64,000 bases of DNA, taken from contig OX381715.1 in assembly GCA_947462335.1 (NCBI GenBank), positions 45,043,472-45,107,471 of the forward strand, written 5' to 3'. A model generated the notes under the pieces. The model was not told the origin of the DNA, did not search any database, and saw nothing but the letters and a program-made list of their open reading frames with translations. Shown piece after piece: positions 1-10,890 of this stretch. Within the stretch, counting starts at the first letter, position 1; every line of letters begins with the position of its first letter. The DNA is from Harmothoe impar. Lineage: Eukaryota; Annelida; Polychaeta; Phyllodocida; Polynoidae. Made by a program: the position numbers and the translations under genes.

Positions 1-57
1 AGGTGGATCCCCTATAAATCCATCAACAAACACTTTTCTTGAGTGTGACACAACAAC

Positions 58-3000
58 ATGTCTTCCGAGACAGACCACCAACAGGTGGACCCTCTTCAAG
101 AGGGCGACTCCGCTAGCGGAGGAAATGTGGTTGTTAATCAACCTGACCTCGTGGACCAGGAATCTCTGGATTTCCTGGAACAAGGGGAGATAATGGACGT
201 CGACGCTGACTCTCAGTCACCGCTTCGCCCTGCTAATGTCGCCGCCAATTACTTGGAAGGTCTAGACATTGAGGCCATCAGCCCTGCTGACGGTCGCGCT
301 GATACCGGTGATGCTGAGTATCAGGATCAGGGTCTATTGTACCATGGGAAACCGCCGACGGACGTTGAAAAACCCCGCCCGGCCGTACCAACCCTGGGAG
401 GCTTCATGTCCAATTACGACGGACGTGAAGTAGAACTGCACGAGGACGTGCTAAGGCTCACGGCGGAGGGAGCTCCCCGCCGGATTGACTCACTCACGAG
501 CCAGGCCATACTGCTCTTCCTGTTAGTGGAGGAGCAGGAGGAGATGCCCCCGGACTGGTTTGTGTACTGGGAGGCACTCCAGAAAGGACTACGCGTATGC
601 TACTGCTTACGACGAGCTGTCTTCGATTTACATATCGCGGACATAGACCGCTTAATGCCCGCACTCCCAATTCTGTCTTTGGACCCGAATTGTGGAGTTG
701 CCGGGATGTTGTTGACTGGTGTCAACAGATACCGGGCGCGAATCGGGAAACTCCGAGAGCCTAAAACCCGGAAGGAGTACGAGATTGCTGCCGCTAATAC
801 GCAGGGGGTAGTTTCGTATGTCCTGGATGTAGCCACTATTGAAGACTACATGGATTCTCACCACGTCAAACGAGATATTGCCATATCTTGTTTGGTTGAT
901 GAGGCGGTTCGTACAGTACGAACCAGATCTTCCAGTGCGGAGGAGAAGGCGCGAGTAAAAGCGCTGAAAGCCACACCTAGGGGGCGCGGCAGTAAAGGTG
1001 AGAGGGGGGCCTCAAACCGGTCAAGCTCGGCCGACAGCAACCAGTCGGACGAGTTTGTCCAGGAGAGAGGACGTCAGGCTCGCCGGAACGAGAAGGCACG
1101 ATTAGCTAACTTGCCGGACTCTGTATTAGCAGAGGGATTACCGGAACAACCTTCCGGAGGACAGCCCGTTATTCCCGGGGCTGAGGAGGTAACGGATGAG
1201 GCGATGGACATAAACGAAGCCAATACTCCGGAACCCTCCAACACCACCACCACCACCCCGGCCCTTGTGGCAGACATGACCGCCGCCGCGGGAGCAGCGG
1301 CCGCCGTGGCGGCTGCGCTGGTATTTAATCCAGCACGTCTCAGCCCTCTCCGTAGTCCGGCTCATTCGGATCCGGAAGAGGGAGAGGTTCCGGCTAACGC
1401 TGAGGAACCAGGAAATGCCCCAGAGGACCCCATCCCGCCTAATGACGTGATGAGGCGAGTCTGGCAGAACGCGAACAATAAGTTCCGCGTGTTTATTCCC
1501 AATTCATGGGAACAGTGTCCGATTGGTCCCACCAATTTCGGATGTCCACCTGCGACCAACTGTAAAGGTCAAAGTGATGATGAGGATTGGATCCGGAATA
1601 CCCCCCGGGACCGTCCTCCGTCTGCTTTTTATCAGCAATGGCTAGATCAACTCAGGATCCTGCCAGACACTTACTACAGTAAGGAGCAGAAGGAAAAACT
1701 TCTTTTTGCGGTTAACCGCTGGTACAGCCAGCGGGAAAGGAATTGGTGCCCATTCGCTACATGTGTAAACACGATTGGCACAGACAGAACCGTGTTTGTA
1801 ACAAAGCAACGGTTTCTGCGTCACCTCTGTGAAAATCACATGCACCACTGTGTGGTGTACCACTGTGATATCACAGTAGGTAGGGAATCCCAGCTATGTA
1901 ACGGGTGTTTAGAACCCCGGAGAGGTGAGCTTATGCGCCACATGAAGGATTGCCATAACATGGGAATCAGTGTAGCTCGCAATCGTGTGAATGCGCTACA
2001 TGACGCCGTATGTGATCAGTACAAGTCACTCACGGAGGAACAAAAGGCTAAGATCCGGCCGGCAACTCCCTTCTACTGCGAGGTCGCAGATGGGAAGTTC
2101 AAAGCCAGGATTGCCAGAGTGGACGGACGACATAAGTTCGCCATGAATGACGAGGAGTATACGGTGTTATGCACTACCCGTACTTCCCGCAGAGGTGGCG
2201 GTAGTTTCCGCCAGCCGGAAACCCGGGGTAGTTCCCGGGGGAAGAGCCGGTCCGCCCGCGACCGCTCTCGATCTCCTGCGGTCTCACCTGGACCAAAACG
2301 GAGACATGCCGGATCCAATTTGGAGGATCTCGATAATTCCTACTATGGGATTTATCATGCCCCGGAAGGTCGCGACTATTATCGCGAGTATCCAGACCCG
2401 CTGTTTACAGACCGGAAAGATCGGAAACGTGATTCCGGTGGTCAAGCAGCGGCGACTAACATGGATTACCGTTCCAGACGTCTGAGCAGTTCAGACAGTG
2501 CCACCAGTCAACCTGACTGTGGAGGTGCCCGGCCTAAAGAACCGGCTGCCAGAACAAAGGCTTCCCTGCCTTTGACGTACCATCTGGGGACAACTGCAAA
2601 GCTAACCCCCAGGGACGTCCGGTCGCCCACTACCCCAACTCGGGACATGCAGGGCTTGACCGTGAAAACGGAGCCAAAATCACTAATCTCAGTGGTGACG
2701 CCTCGGGGCATAACTGTCCCGAAGGCTGCAGCGGTTGCGAAAGCGCCGCAAGCGGATGTTAAACCCGTGATTCCTGTAGCCCAGGATCCGGTTGTCATCC
2801 AGCCAGTCGCGGGCACCTCCCGCACTGAAACTACCGGTGGCGTAAAGTTAAAATACGTCCCGATAGTCAACTACTTCTCTAGGGAAGAGAAGGCGAGCTG
2901 CGAAGTGGGACAAAGGATTGTAACAGAATTCCAGGAGTCCCAACGCGAGCTGGCGGTGGAATATAACACCAAGATGTTAGGCCTGTTCACGCATGGCCTA

Positions 3001-3267
3001 AAGATTGCCCATCGGGAGGAGAAAGCATTGGTCGCTGTTGGCAATGCTGACTACTTGGCTAAAAAGTCAAGGGAAGCTGCTTCAGGCCAAAAGACCGCTG
3101 AAGCCGCCGCAGGGTTCGTTCAGCAAGAGAACGAGAAGTTAACCAAACGGTTACAGGACATGAACGTAAAATTTTACGGGGTGTTCGGCGTGACTATCGA
3201 TACCTGGGATGGCACAGCTGAGCACGCGCTTGCTTTAATGAGGGCAAGAGATGAACCTTTAGGTTAA
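58..3267 (+). CDS. Extra downstream ORF of Gypsy-like element, 1069 residues, Cys/His-rich
   Basis: I do not recognise this family. The protein is uninterrupted. An acidic N-terminus is followed by a conserved block around residues 115-330, then a low-complexity stretch with an alanine-rich run near residues 404-420. At about 560-640 lies a Cys/His cluster resembling two C2H2 fingers: WCPFATC with HLCENH, then CNGC with HMKDCH. An Arg/Ser-rich basic tract near 720-745 looks like a nuclear localisation signal, and a helical C-terminal part around 950-1050 is possibly coiled. A decayed homologue at 5327-7483 follows pol on the same strand as that pol, so this is probably a third ORF placed where env or accessory genes sit. 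No signal peptide or membrane segment is seen, so it is not an obvious envelope. A role in nuclear nucleic-acid binding is inference. The chosen ATG is the first in frame and matches the start region of the homologue. Confidence 0.8.
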   Translation: MSSETDHQQVDPLQEGDSASGGNVVVNQPDLVDQESLDFLEQGEIMDVDADSQSPLRPANVAANYLEGLDIEAISPADGRADTGDAEYQDQGLLYHGKPPTDVEKPRPAVPTLGGFMSNYDGREVELHEDVLRLTAEGAPRRIDSLTSQAILLFLLVEEQEEMPPDWFVYWEALQKGLRVCYCLRRAVFDLHIADIDRLMPALPILSLDPNCGVAGMLLTGVNRYRARIGKLREPKTRKEYEIAAANTQGVVSYVLDVATIEDYMDSHHVKRDIAISCLVDEAVRTVRTRSSSAEEKARVKALKATPRGRGSKGERGASNRSSSADSNQSDEFVQERGRQARRNEKARLANLPDSVLAEGLPEQPSGGQPVIPGAEEVTDEAMDINEANTPEPSNTTTTTPALVADMTAAAGAAAAVAAALVFNPARLSPLRSPAHSDPEEGEVPANAEEPGNAPEDPIPPNDVMRRVWQNANNKFRVFIPNSWEQCPIGPTNFGCPPATNCKGQSDDEDWIRNTPRDRPPSAFYQQWLDQLRILPDTYYSKEQKEKLLFAVNRWYSQRERNWCPFATCVNTIGTDRTVFVTKQRFLRHLCENHMHHCVVYHCDITVGRESQLCNGCLEPRRGELMRHMKDCHNMGISVARNRVNALHDAVCDQYKSLTEEQKAKIRPATPFYCEVADGKFKARIARVDGRHKFAMNDEEYTVLCTTRTSRRGGGSFRQPETRGSSRGKSRSARDRSRSPAVSPGPKRRHAGSNLEDLDNSYYGIYHAPEGRDYYREYPDPLFTDRKDRKRDSGGQAAATNMDYRSRRLSSSDSATSQPDCGGARPKEPAARTKASLPLTYHLGTTAKLTPRDVRSPTTPTRDMQGLTVKTEPKSLISVVTPRGITVPKAAAVAKAPQADVKPVIPVAQDPVVIQPVAGTSRTETTGGVKLKYVPIVNYFSREEKASCEVGQRIVTEFQESQRELAVEYNTKMLGLFTHGLKIAHREEKALVAVGNADYLAKKSREAASGQKTAEAAAGFVQQENEKLTKRLQDMNVKFYGVFGVTIDTWDGTAEHALALMRARDEPLG

Positions 3268-4730
3268 AAAGACTAATAGAAGGTTCTGAGTCTATTTCTA
3301 ATTTTTTTTAGGAATAGAGGAGGGAACTATAATAGTTTCCGGATAGATTAATTGTTCTTTCATTTAATCTGACGTCATAAATTGTTTATGACGGGGTTTC
3401 CCTTTTTGAGGGGAGGGGCATCTTTTTAGATGCATATGGATCAACGCGGGGGGAACCTTCCGTGGAAGCTCTGGACTTACCTAACTACTCAACTCTCAAC
3501 TATAGCCTACCGATGGGGAATCAGGACTCCACCGGGAAGCTACCAAACTAACGTCCCTGAAAATAACTTCTGGGATACGTTACCATGATGTGTTCCTGAT
3601 ACTATTATGCTGAGTTATAAACTGTTCCCGTCCAAAGGATTACGTGTCAAACAGACAATGCTCGTGGTTCCAGATCTACTTATATATTTCATGAACATTC
3701 CTGGAGCTAGGATTACGTGTTAAACGGACAGTACTCGTGGTTTCCAGCCGGATTATAGTTATATATGTCATGAACTTTACTGGAGCGAAGACGGGATACT
3801 TATCGAGCTGTATACATATGAACTTACCTTCGGGTGATATTTATCCAAGAAACAGTATTAAGAAGAGGAGAGCACCTCACTCATTCGTCTATTAGAAGCG
3901 GAGAGCACCTTGACCACAACTAGATCACCAGTAAGCTATATTTAATTGTAAGGGTTTCCGGGTACACTGCCAGGTTACTCATTAAAACGTTTTTAATATA
4001 TAAAATATATCATTATTATGTGATACATATCACCTCAGGTGTTCCAGTAAGGTATTCTCATATTTACCTTATGAATCAGGTTTCATAATATGCTACATAT
4101 GAAGATTGTATGATCTGATAAGCTAGGAAACGTGGTTACCCGTAGTGTTTATATGAAGTCGTTAAGGCTATGTGTATATACTAAATATACCGCCAGGTAT
4201 TGTCGTGTGTGTTGACTCTGTTGTATGTTGCGAGAGATATTAATACTCCGGTTATATAATCGGATTACCCGGCTTAAAACAAAGGCTGTGGTTACTGTTA
4301 TCCATTGTGTGAATGTTTTCATTAAATCACAAATCAATGTAAGACGCTGGTGGTTGTGAGTCCTTATCAGGACTGGTTTTTAATAACTTTTCTGTTCAAC
4401 TTAAATATATACACACCCCACGCGCATTTTTTTAATAACCGAGTAAGGAAACTTCATAAGGAAGTCATATCGGAATGTGTCAAGCCGTTCGATTGTATGT
4501 ATGATATTATATTCATTTGTCATAAAACATACCTAAATCATCTATTATGGTTGCTATTACAGTGTAATGCCATATTTATATTGAGTTTTATGATCTCGCT
4601 TGTGTAGTGTGTCGTGTTAATATGTTACGCCCCTAGTTACTGTATAGACAATAACTATAAAGTCGTTGTTCTAAAAGGTTTTCTATGTACTAGGAAAACA
4701 GTATATATATTCGTTACCACCTAGTTTTGT
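3268..4730 (+). other. Long non-coding 3' tail of element A
   Basis: There is no convincing gene in this AT-rich stretch between the extra ORF and the LTR. Its first 130 bases resemble, at low identity, the sequence after the homologous ORF of the minus-strand element, which suggests shared 3' UTR. It holds a roughly 75-bp tandem duplication at 3639-3784. Short ORFs of 60-85 codons look like chance. Confidence 0.6.
3639..3784 (+). repeat. Two-copy ~75-bp tandem duplication
   Basis: The string GGATTACGTGT begins both copies (near 3639 and 3711). Both then run through CTCGTGGTT and a CATGAAC...CTGGAGC ending. The copies differ at several positions, so the duplication is not recent. Confidence 0.7.
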
Positions 4731-4743
4731 CTAGGGGGGGTAG
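4731..4743 (+). promoter_or_regulatory. Polypurine tract of element A
   Basis: A CTAGGGGGGG run sits three bases before the TG that opens the LTR. This is where the plus-strand primer of an LTR retrotransposon is expected. The placement supports the LTR boundary at 4744. Confidence 0.6.
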
Positions 4744-5227
4744 TGTAGGGGCATGATATTACATATTAATCTCATACACGGTATTTCCGGGTAACGTCTG
4801 TTTACTCGGCTTCTCCACCTGGAGCTAGTGCACACAGTTCCCGGGAGAGGGCGCAGGTCCTCTTCAGGTGACCGTGTGCCGCTCTCAGGTGGGCGGCCGA
4901 CCCACCCACCTGGCCACGTGACTTAAGAGCCGGTGTTATATAAGACCCATGTGTTTACCTGGAACGGCAGTCAGTGCAGGCCCGACTGACGAGAGACTTC
5001 ACATGTCCAACCGTGCGGACAGAGTTGTATGCTAAGAGTTGTATACTGACCGTTTCCTCTATTTATAGAGAAACCTGATTTACCTGTGTGTATTCATTCT
5101 ACACTGATCGTTCCCTAGTAAAGGAACTAGAGTTATTATTCTTGTGAATAAAGATAGATATATTCTCGCACCTGGAAACTGCCGTGATCGTTGTTCTTTA
5201 ACCTAGAGTTAATTACGAACCACCACA
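4744..5227 (+). repeat. 3' LTR of element A (484 bp)
   Basis: It begins TGTAGGGGCA and ends ACCACCACA, the usual TG...CA form. It has a TATA-like TTATATAAG at 4936-4944 and an AATAAA at 5147-5152, so U3, R and U5 order is normal. About 320 bp of it matches the LTR of the minus-strand element at 17498-17817 in inverted orientation. Its first ten bases also match the solo LTR at 30389-30910, hinting at related families. Confidence 0.8.
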
Positions 5228-5326
5228 CCATCTAATTAATGAAAAAGATTAATCATCCGGGAAACCCGAGGTTCCCCTTTCCTATTTCCGTAGAACAGAA
5301 ATAATCCTGGAGCCTTCCTTTAGGTT

Positions 5327-7483
5327 CTATTCCGACACCTCATCCTTTGCCCTCATTAAGGCAAGAGCATGTTCGGCTGTACCATCCCATTTATCCAATG
5401 CTACGCCAAACACCCCGTGAAACTTCACATTTATATCCTGTAGCCTTTGGGCTAACGTCTCGTTCTCTTGGCGAACGAATTCTGCGGCGGCTTCAGCTTT
5501 CCTTTTCTGATCCTCCACATCTCGGTTTTTCTTGGCCAAAACCTCAGCATTGCCCCTAGAGACTAATGCTTTCTCTTCCCGGTGGGCTATCTTGGTGGGC
5601 TATCTTGAGTATTCCCGACCTTCCGGGGCCTGATAACTCCCATAGTAGGAATTATCAATCTCCTCCAGTGTGGAGCCATGATTCCTCCTCTTCCGGCCGG
5701 GAGAGGAAGACCGGGAGTGATCCCTGCCAGATCTGCTCCTTCCCCGGGCACCTCCTCGAGCTTCCGGCTGCCGGAAACTGCTGGCACCTCTCCTCGATGT
5801 TCGAGTATTGCACAAGATGCCATACTCCTCATCGTTCATTGCGAACTTGTTGCGTCCGTCAACCTTCGCGATCCGGGCTTTAAATTTACCATCAGTAACC
5901 TCACAGTAATATGGGGTTGCCGGCCGGATCTTAGCATGCTGTTCTGAGGTCAGTGACTTGTACTGATCGCAAACAGCGTCATGTAGGGCATTCACACTAT
6001 TGCGCGCTACACTGATTCCCATGTTATGGCAATCTTTCATGTGGCGCATAAGTTCACCTCTCCGGGGTTCAAGACACCCGTTACATAATTGCGATTCTCT
6101 ACCTACAGTGATATCACAATGGTACACCAGGCAATGGTGCATGTGATTCTCACATAGGTGACTGTAAGATGGTCCTGTCAGTGCCGATCTGGTTTACACA
6201 AACCGCGAACGGACACCAGTTCCTCTCTCGTTGGTCATACCACCGACTCATAGCAAAAAGAATTTTCTCCTTCTGCTCCCTAGTATAGTAACTATCCGGC
6301 CAGATTCGTAACTGATCCAGTCACTGCTGATAAAAAGCAGACGAAGGGCGATCACCTGGGGTATTACGGATCCAATCCTCATCATCACTCTGACCCTTAC
6401 AATTGGTCGAGGGTGGACAACAAAGTTGGTCGGTCCAATAGGACACTGTTCCAAGGAATTGGGAACGAACACACGGAACTTATTGTTCGCGTTTGACCAG
6501 ATCCTCCGCCGAGCTAGACCAGTTCCAGGCTCTCCTCTCGCCCTTACCGCCACGCCCCCTAGGTGTGGCTTTCAGCGCTTTGATTCGCGCTTTCTCCTCC
6601 GTACTGGAAGATCTAGTTCTTACTGTGCGAACTGCTTCGTCGACCAACGCGGCTATGGCCACGTCCCTGGTGACGTTATTACTGTCCATGTAATCCTCAA
6701 TTACTTGGACTTCCAGAACGTATGAAACCACTACCTTGCTAGAAGCAGCAGAAATTTCATATTCTGCTCGTGTCTTTGGCTCTCGTATTTTTCCGATACG
6801 GGCTCGGTATCTGTTGACACCATCCCGGCGATACCACAATCCGGATCCAATGATAGGATGGGTAATGGGGGAATTCTCCGCTGTAGATCTGCAATGTGCA
6901 GATCAAAGACGGCTCGGCGTATGCAGTAGCATACGCATAATCCTTTCTGGAGAGCTTCCCAGTAAACAAACCAGTCCGCAGGAAGCTCCTCCTTCTCCTC
7001 TTCCAGCAGGAAGAGCTGAATGGCCTGCTTAATGAGCGGGTCAATCCGGCGGGGTGCTCCTTCTGCCGTCAGACGCAGTACGTCCTCATGTAATTCAATT
7101 TCACGTCCATTGTATATAGACATGAATTCGCTCAGCAGGGGTGTCTCGGGCCGGGGTGGATCCGTATCCATCAGCCCTTCTCCCTGATATACAGGGCCTG
7201 CTTCCTGATACCCTTGTTGTGTGGTATCTATCTGGCTGTCGGCAGGGCTGACAGCTTCAATGTCGAGGCTCTCCAGGTAATTGGCAGCGACATTAGCGGG
7301 GCGCAACAACGACTGGGAGTCACCGTCCACGTCCATTATCTCCCCCTGTCCCAGAAAGTCGAGCTCCTCTGGGTTTTCAGGGTTATCCGGTCGAGTATCG
7401 ACCAAGTTCTCTCCGCTTACGGAGTCGCCTTCCTGGGGAGGGTCCACCGGTGGGTGGTCTGGCGCAGAGGCCATTCTCTCCAC
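5327..7483 (-). pseudogene. Broken copy of the extra ORF (element C)
   Basis: This is homologous to the 1069-residue ORF at 58-3267. It starts MERMASAPDH and shares blocks such as RPANVAANYLE, LRLTAEGAPRRID and RGELMRHMKDCHN. Frame changes occur near 6731-6840, 6480-6550 and 6140-6250. The Pro/Arg-rich region is followed by a large deletion: the intact copy runs from the SYYG motif through about 240 further residues, whereas here that motif jumps near 5590 to the conserved C-terminal part (QRLQDINVKFHGVFGVALD). High conservation of the Cys/His block despite the breaks suggests the ORF was under constraint before this copy died. Confidence 0.8.
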
Positions 7484-7625
7484 ACTGAGTGTGGTCTCAC
7501 TCTAGAAAAGTGAACTCGATGGATAATTATAGGGAGTCCACCACCCCTCCGCGTGTAGAAACAGAACTCGTACGGTCTGCTCTGGGTCAAATCCCAACCT
7601 CAACTGGCAATTCCCGCCAACACAT

Positions 7626-7645
7626 GCGCCTTTTATAAGGCGCGC
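7626..7645 (-). promoter_or_regulatory. Candidate internal promoter ahead of the extra ORF
   Basis: On the minus strand a TTATAAAAGG box lies within a near-palindrome GCGCC...GGCGC, about 150 bp before the ATG of the extra ORF. The surrounding 100 bases are CpG-rich, unlike the rest of the element. The sequence just before the ATG (CCCTATAA-like, then ACTTTTCT) is shared with element A at 10-45. An internal start for a separate mRNA is inference from position and motif only. Confidence 0.4.
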
Positions 7646-7950
7646 CGCCGCGCATGCGCAACCCCGCGCATCCCTCGACCCAATTCTGGAATCAGGTCAA
7701 CCGCGCGGAAAATTGTAAACAGGCACCACCATTCCACGTGCTAATCCTTGCGCTCTGTCAACTCGAGAGTATCAGTGAAATATATATGGATGGCATAAAA
7801 GCACACCCACCGTATTATCCGTCCATCACCTATGGGATCATTGACAGGGGGACTGACACGACCATTTTGGCCGTATTTACTTCTACACACAACTGGTTTA
7901 CAACATAAAACTTTTAACACGATTACAGGACACCATACTCGTGTACTGGC

Positions 7951-9346
7951 TTAGGTTACACCATCCCTAGCTAGGAACCGTGGACTGCGTTTTATGTTTT
8001 TAGGCATAACACTAGACCTGGTTCGGGGACACACCTTTTCCAGAGTGGGTTTAGTCTTAACCACACCCTTCTGGGTCCTTTTCCTTTCAGCCGGCGAGAC
8101 TTTATTATTCACCTTCTTCCCCGATCTTATTGGGGAGGCTGCTTTACGCACCATTAGTTTCCGGGTAACCACCTTCCGCGTTTCCTTGGGGGCTCGTTCA
8201 CTAATTTCCGCTGCTCACTTTCCTTTACCAAAGTATCAACTTCTAACTCATAAGAATCTAGGGACAAATCTCTCCCCTTCCACTCTCTTAATCGAGCTAC
8301 ATTAGATTTATACATCTTTCCCTGTAATGAGCGTATCACCACAGTACTGTCACTCACAATCCGAGAAACCACAAAGGGTCCATCTGAATTACTAGCAAGT
8401 TTCAGAGTCGAGGCTCATGCAACCTCACCACCTGATCACCAACTTTAAACCGTCTTGGCCTAAGGCCTAGATCGTAACCAGTTTTCTGCCAGGTGCCATT
8501 CTTCTGCAATTCAGTTCATATGCATATTCAAATTGGTCCCTCAGGGATTCTACAAACATTACATGGCAAGGAGTTTCCGGATTCATCCCTACCACCCCAA
8601 ATACCAGATCAGCGGGCATGATCAAATCTTCCCCGAAAACCAACAGATTCGGGGAGCAGGATGTACTAGCATGGACAGTGCTTTTGTATGCATGGCACAT
8701 ATAATCGCACTGCTCATCCCAGTCATAGATCTTGTCATTTACCAGGGATTTCAACACCTGAATCAATGTCCGATTGAATCTCTCAACCATTCCATCACTT
8801 TGCGGCCTGTATGGATTTGTTCTAGTTTTACAAATCGCTAGCCGGTGACACATTTCCTGCCAAAGATCAGACTCAAACTCCTGGCCCTGGTCACTATGCA
8901 TCATGAGGGGAACCCCAAGATGCAATACCGAAACCTTTCACGAAAGCTTTCGCACAGGTCGCTTCCTTTTGATCCCCCAATGGGAACACTCTCGTATACT
9001 TAGTATAATAATCAGTGAGGACCATCATACAAGTATTCCCATCAGGGGTGGTTTTAAACCCACTGATGATATCTATTGCGACCCACGCAAACCGCACTCC
9101 AAATAACTCCTCGGATAAGGGCATTTTACCCATCCCAGGCCCAGGCTTGTTTTTACAACAATCCGGGCAAGTAGAAATCCATCTCAATAGATCACTACTC
9201 ATCCCTGGCCAGTAGTATCTTCTACCCAGACATTCCAGGGAACGCTTCTTCCCAAAATGTTCACTGGTCAGGTGTCCATGGCAACCGGTGTTTCTACAAA
9301 CAACTTTTTTATTGCTAAGAAAGCTGCGTCCTGTTCCTTTCCCCAC
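7951..9346 (-). pseudogene. Integrase of element C (frameshifted)
   Basis: The minus-strand pieces in order are: an HHCC zinc-binding part (HLTSEH, then CPDC) at 9346-9180; the catalytic core with WVAIDI, LTDYY, HSDQGQEFES and RPQSDGMVERFNRTL, giving the D, D and E of a retroviral-type integrase; and a C-terminal region with VSRIVSDST and GKMYKSNVARLREW (8372-8150). At least two frameshifts separate them, near 8900 and 8400. An integrase of this form catalyses strand transfer of element cDNA into the genome. This copy cannot work. Confidence 0.8.
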
Positions 9347-10113
9347 GGGAACTCCTCCTTTCTATTTCCGGGAGTCCAGTGTGATAAGCACTGGTTAGGA
9401 TAGGCTACCCAGGAATATCCTGGCAGGAAATCCCTATAGTGTGAGCAAAATCTTAGGAAGGATCGCACATCCTTAGGACCCCTGGGTACTTCTCATTCAG
9501 TCACACTCCGGATCTTTTCCGGATCTGCCTTAACTCCTTCAGTGGAAATAATCCGCCCCAGGTAGTTAATATCCTTCTTAAACAGGTTACATTTCTTTGG
9601 CTTCAATTTGAGGCCGTTAGACATGATTCGGTTTAAGACTTCCTCTAGATTGCTACGACAGCCCGCAAAGGTTTTTCCAAACACCATTACGTCATCCAAG
9701 TAAACCAGACGTTTCCGCCATAATAAATCACCTAACAGCGTCTCCATCATGGCTTCAAAGGTGGCGGGCGCATTACATAACCCGAACGGCATTACCTTGT
9801 ACTCAAACAAACTGATATAGCTAGAAAACACAGTTTTTTCCATATCCTAAGGCTTCATGCCTACCTGCCAGTAACCAGATTGTAAGTCCAAGGTACAAAA
9901 CCACTCATTTCCCCCTAGGGAATCAATAGTTTCATCTATCCTTGGGAGAGGATACAAGTTTTTCTTGGTCAACCAATTTAACTTCCGGTAATCAATACAG
10001 AATCTTTTTGAGGGGCAACCTTCTTTAAGGGATCTTAAAAGCAGGGTTGTCCCCGGTTTTAATTTCATGCAATACCCAGGGGTTCTCCCGGGGCCGCAAA
10101 GGCTTTCCTGCAC
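9268..10113 (-). pseudogene. Reverse transcriptase of element C (broken)
   Basis: The minus strand shows RFCIDYRKLN, CTLDLQSGYWQV, MPFGLCNAPATF and the catalytic YLDD motif (near 9690), then the connection region FLRFCSHYRDFLPGYS. A stop splits it near 9845, and a deletion has removed the fingers region just before RFCIDYRKLN. The frame reaches the integrase zinc finger almost directly, so the RNase H domain is missing. Motif style is Gypsy (Metaviridae-type). Confidence 0.8.
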
Positions 10114-10115
10114 CT

Positions 10116-10275
10116 TGTGGTGACGCGGGAAATGGACCGGGTAACTTCGCTGGTGAATAAACTTGGGAACAAGTTACGGGACTGGACTTCCGGGATTCGG
10201 ATCTAAGAAACGTGTTTACTTTATTCCTTCACGAATCCACCCCCCTACACCTTCCTACACATACAGAATACTTCA
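10116..10275 (+). repeat. 5' LTR of element D
   Basis: It runs TGTGGTGAC...ACTTCA. Its partner is at 13590-13749. The sequence TATGGCGACGAGGTG follows and probably holds the tRNA primer site (TGGCGAC-type). Confidence 0.8.
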
Positions 10276-10308
10276 TATGGCGACGAGGTGAACGAATCTA
10301 TGCCGGGG

Positions 10309-10890
10309 ATTGATTGATTGATTTGTTTAACGTCCAGACGTACATCAAGTACCTCACGGGACATCTCAAGTTGGCAAGGAGTCATCCACAAATAGTGGTA
10401 GTCTGCCTTGCAGTAGTAGGACAGGTATTTATATGCTGCTTGCCCAATACAGCAGTGACCGCATCAATGGATGATCGAATCTATGAAATGAATGACCGCA
10501 TCTATGAGGTGAGGGAGAAAACCGCTACCGGGGCACGTCCCCTACTCTTTTCGAAGGATAGCAAGTGTTCTTTTATTTGCCTGTTCCTACCCACCTGGGC
10601 TAGTACCATAGTAGGCAGGGCCAGACAAACCACGGCCTTTGATATCTCAGACGTGGCTCACTGAGGAGGAATCCCGTGCCAGACCACCAGCAAGAAGGCC
10701 CGGGCCCACGCATATGGGCAGCGGTTGCCAAACAGCTTACGTGACTGATCACAGCAGTAAGGCACGAGACCCCTCAAGTTTTGTCGCCTTTTACGAATCC
10801 GGTATGCCCATTGGTATTATGGAAGGCTCCCGATGAAGTTATTCTACTCCTTCATGCCCCCATCATGAAGGTCCCCACTAACACAGGGGG
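10309..10890 (+). repeat. Dispersed repeat R1, full-length copy
   Basis: It opens with GATTGATTGATT and TTTAACGTCCAGACG and ends near CATGAAGGTCCCCACTAACACAGGG. The same unit, whole or partial, occurs at 19847-20588, 23455-23570, 28945-29088, 37385-37855 and 42628-42720. It looks non-coding, although a 110-codon frame is shared by two copies. It has no obvious terminal repeats. GATTGATT heads joined to TTTAACGTCC remind me of repeats common in mollusc genomes, from memory only. Here it lies in the leader of element D. Confidence 0.75.

Larger units (their letters stand above)
1..5227 (+). mobile_element. Gypsy-like LTR retrotransposon, 3' part (element A)
   Basis: The window opens inside this element, so its 5' LTR, gag and pol are off the left edge. 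What remains is an intact extra ORF (58-3267), a long non-coding tail (3268-4730), a G-rich polypurine tract and a 484-bp LTR ending at 5227. It is assigned to a Gypsy-like element because a divergent minus-strand relative (5228-17817) has the same ORF directly after a Gypsy-type gag-pol, and because the two share LTR sequence. The element ends exactly where the tail of that relative begins. The 5' target duplication cannot be checked. Confidence 0.75.

Noticed and set aside
4350..4607. 85-codon ORF in the tail of element A as a small accessory gene
   Set aside because: It is AT-rich and hydrophobic by composition, and has no counterpart in the related element.
10314..10664. 116-codon ORF in R1 (also at 20029-20361) as a gene
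   Set aside because: The start differs between copies because of different upstream sequence, and other R1 copies break it. It is more likely a chance frame in a non-coding repeat.
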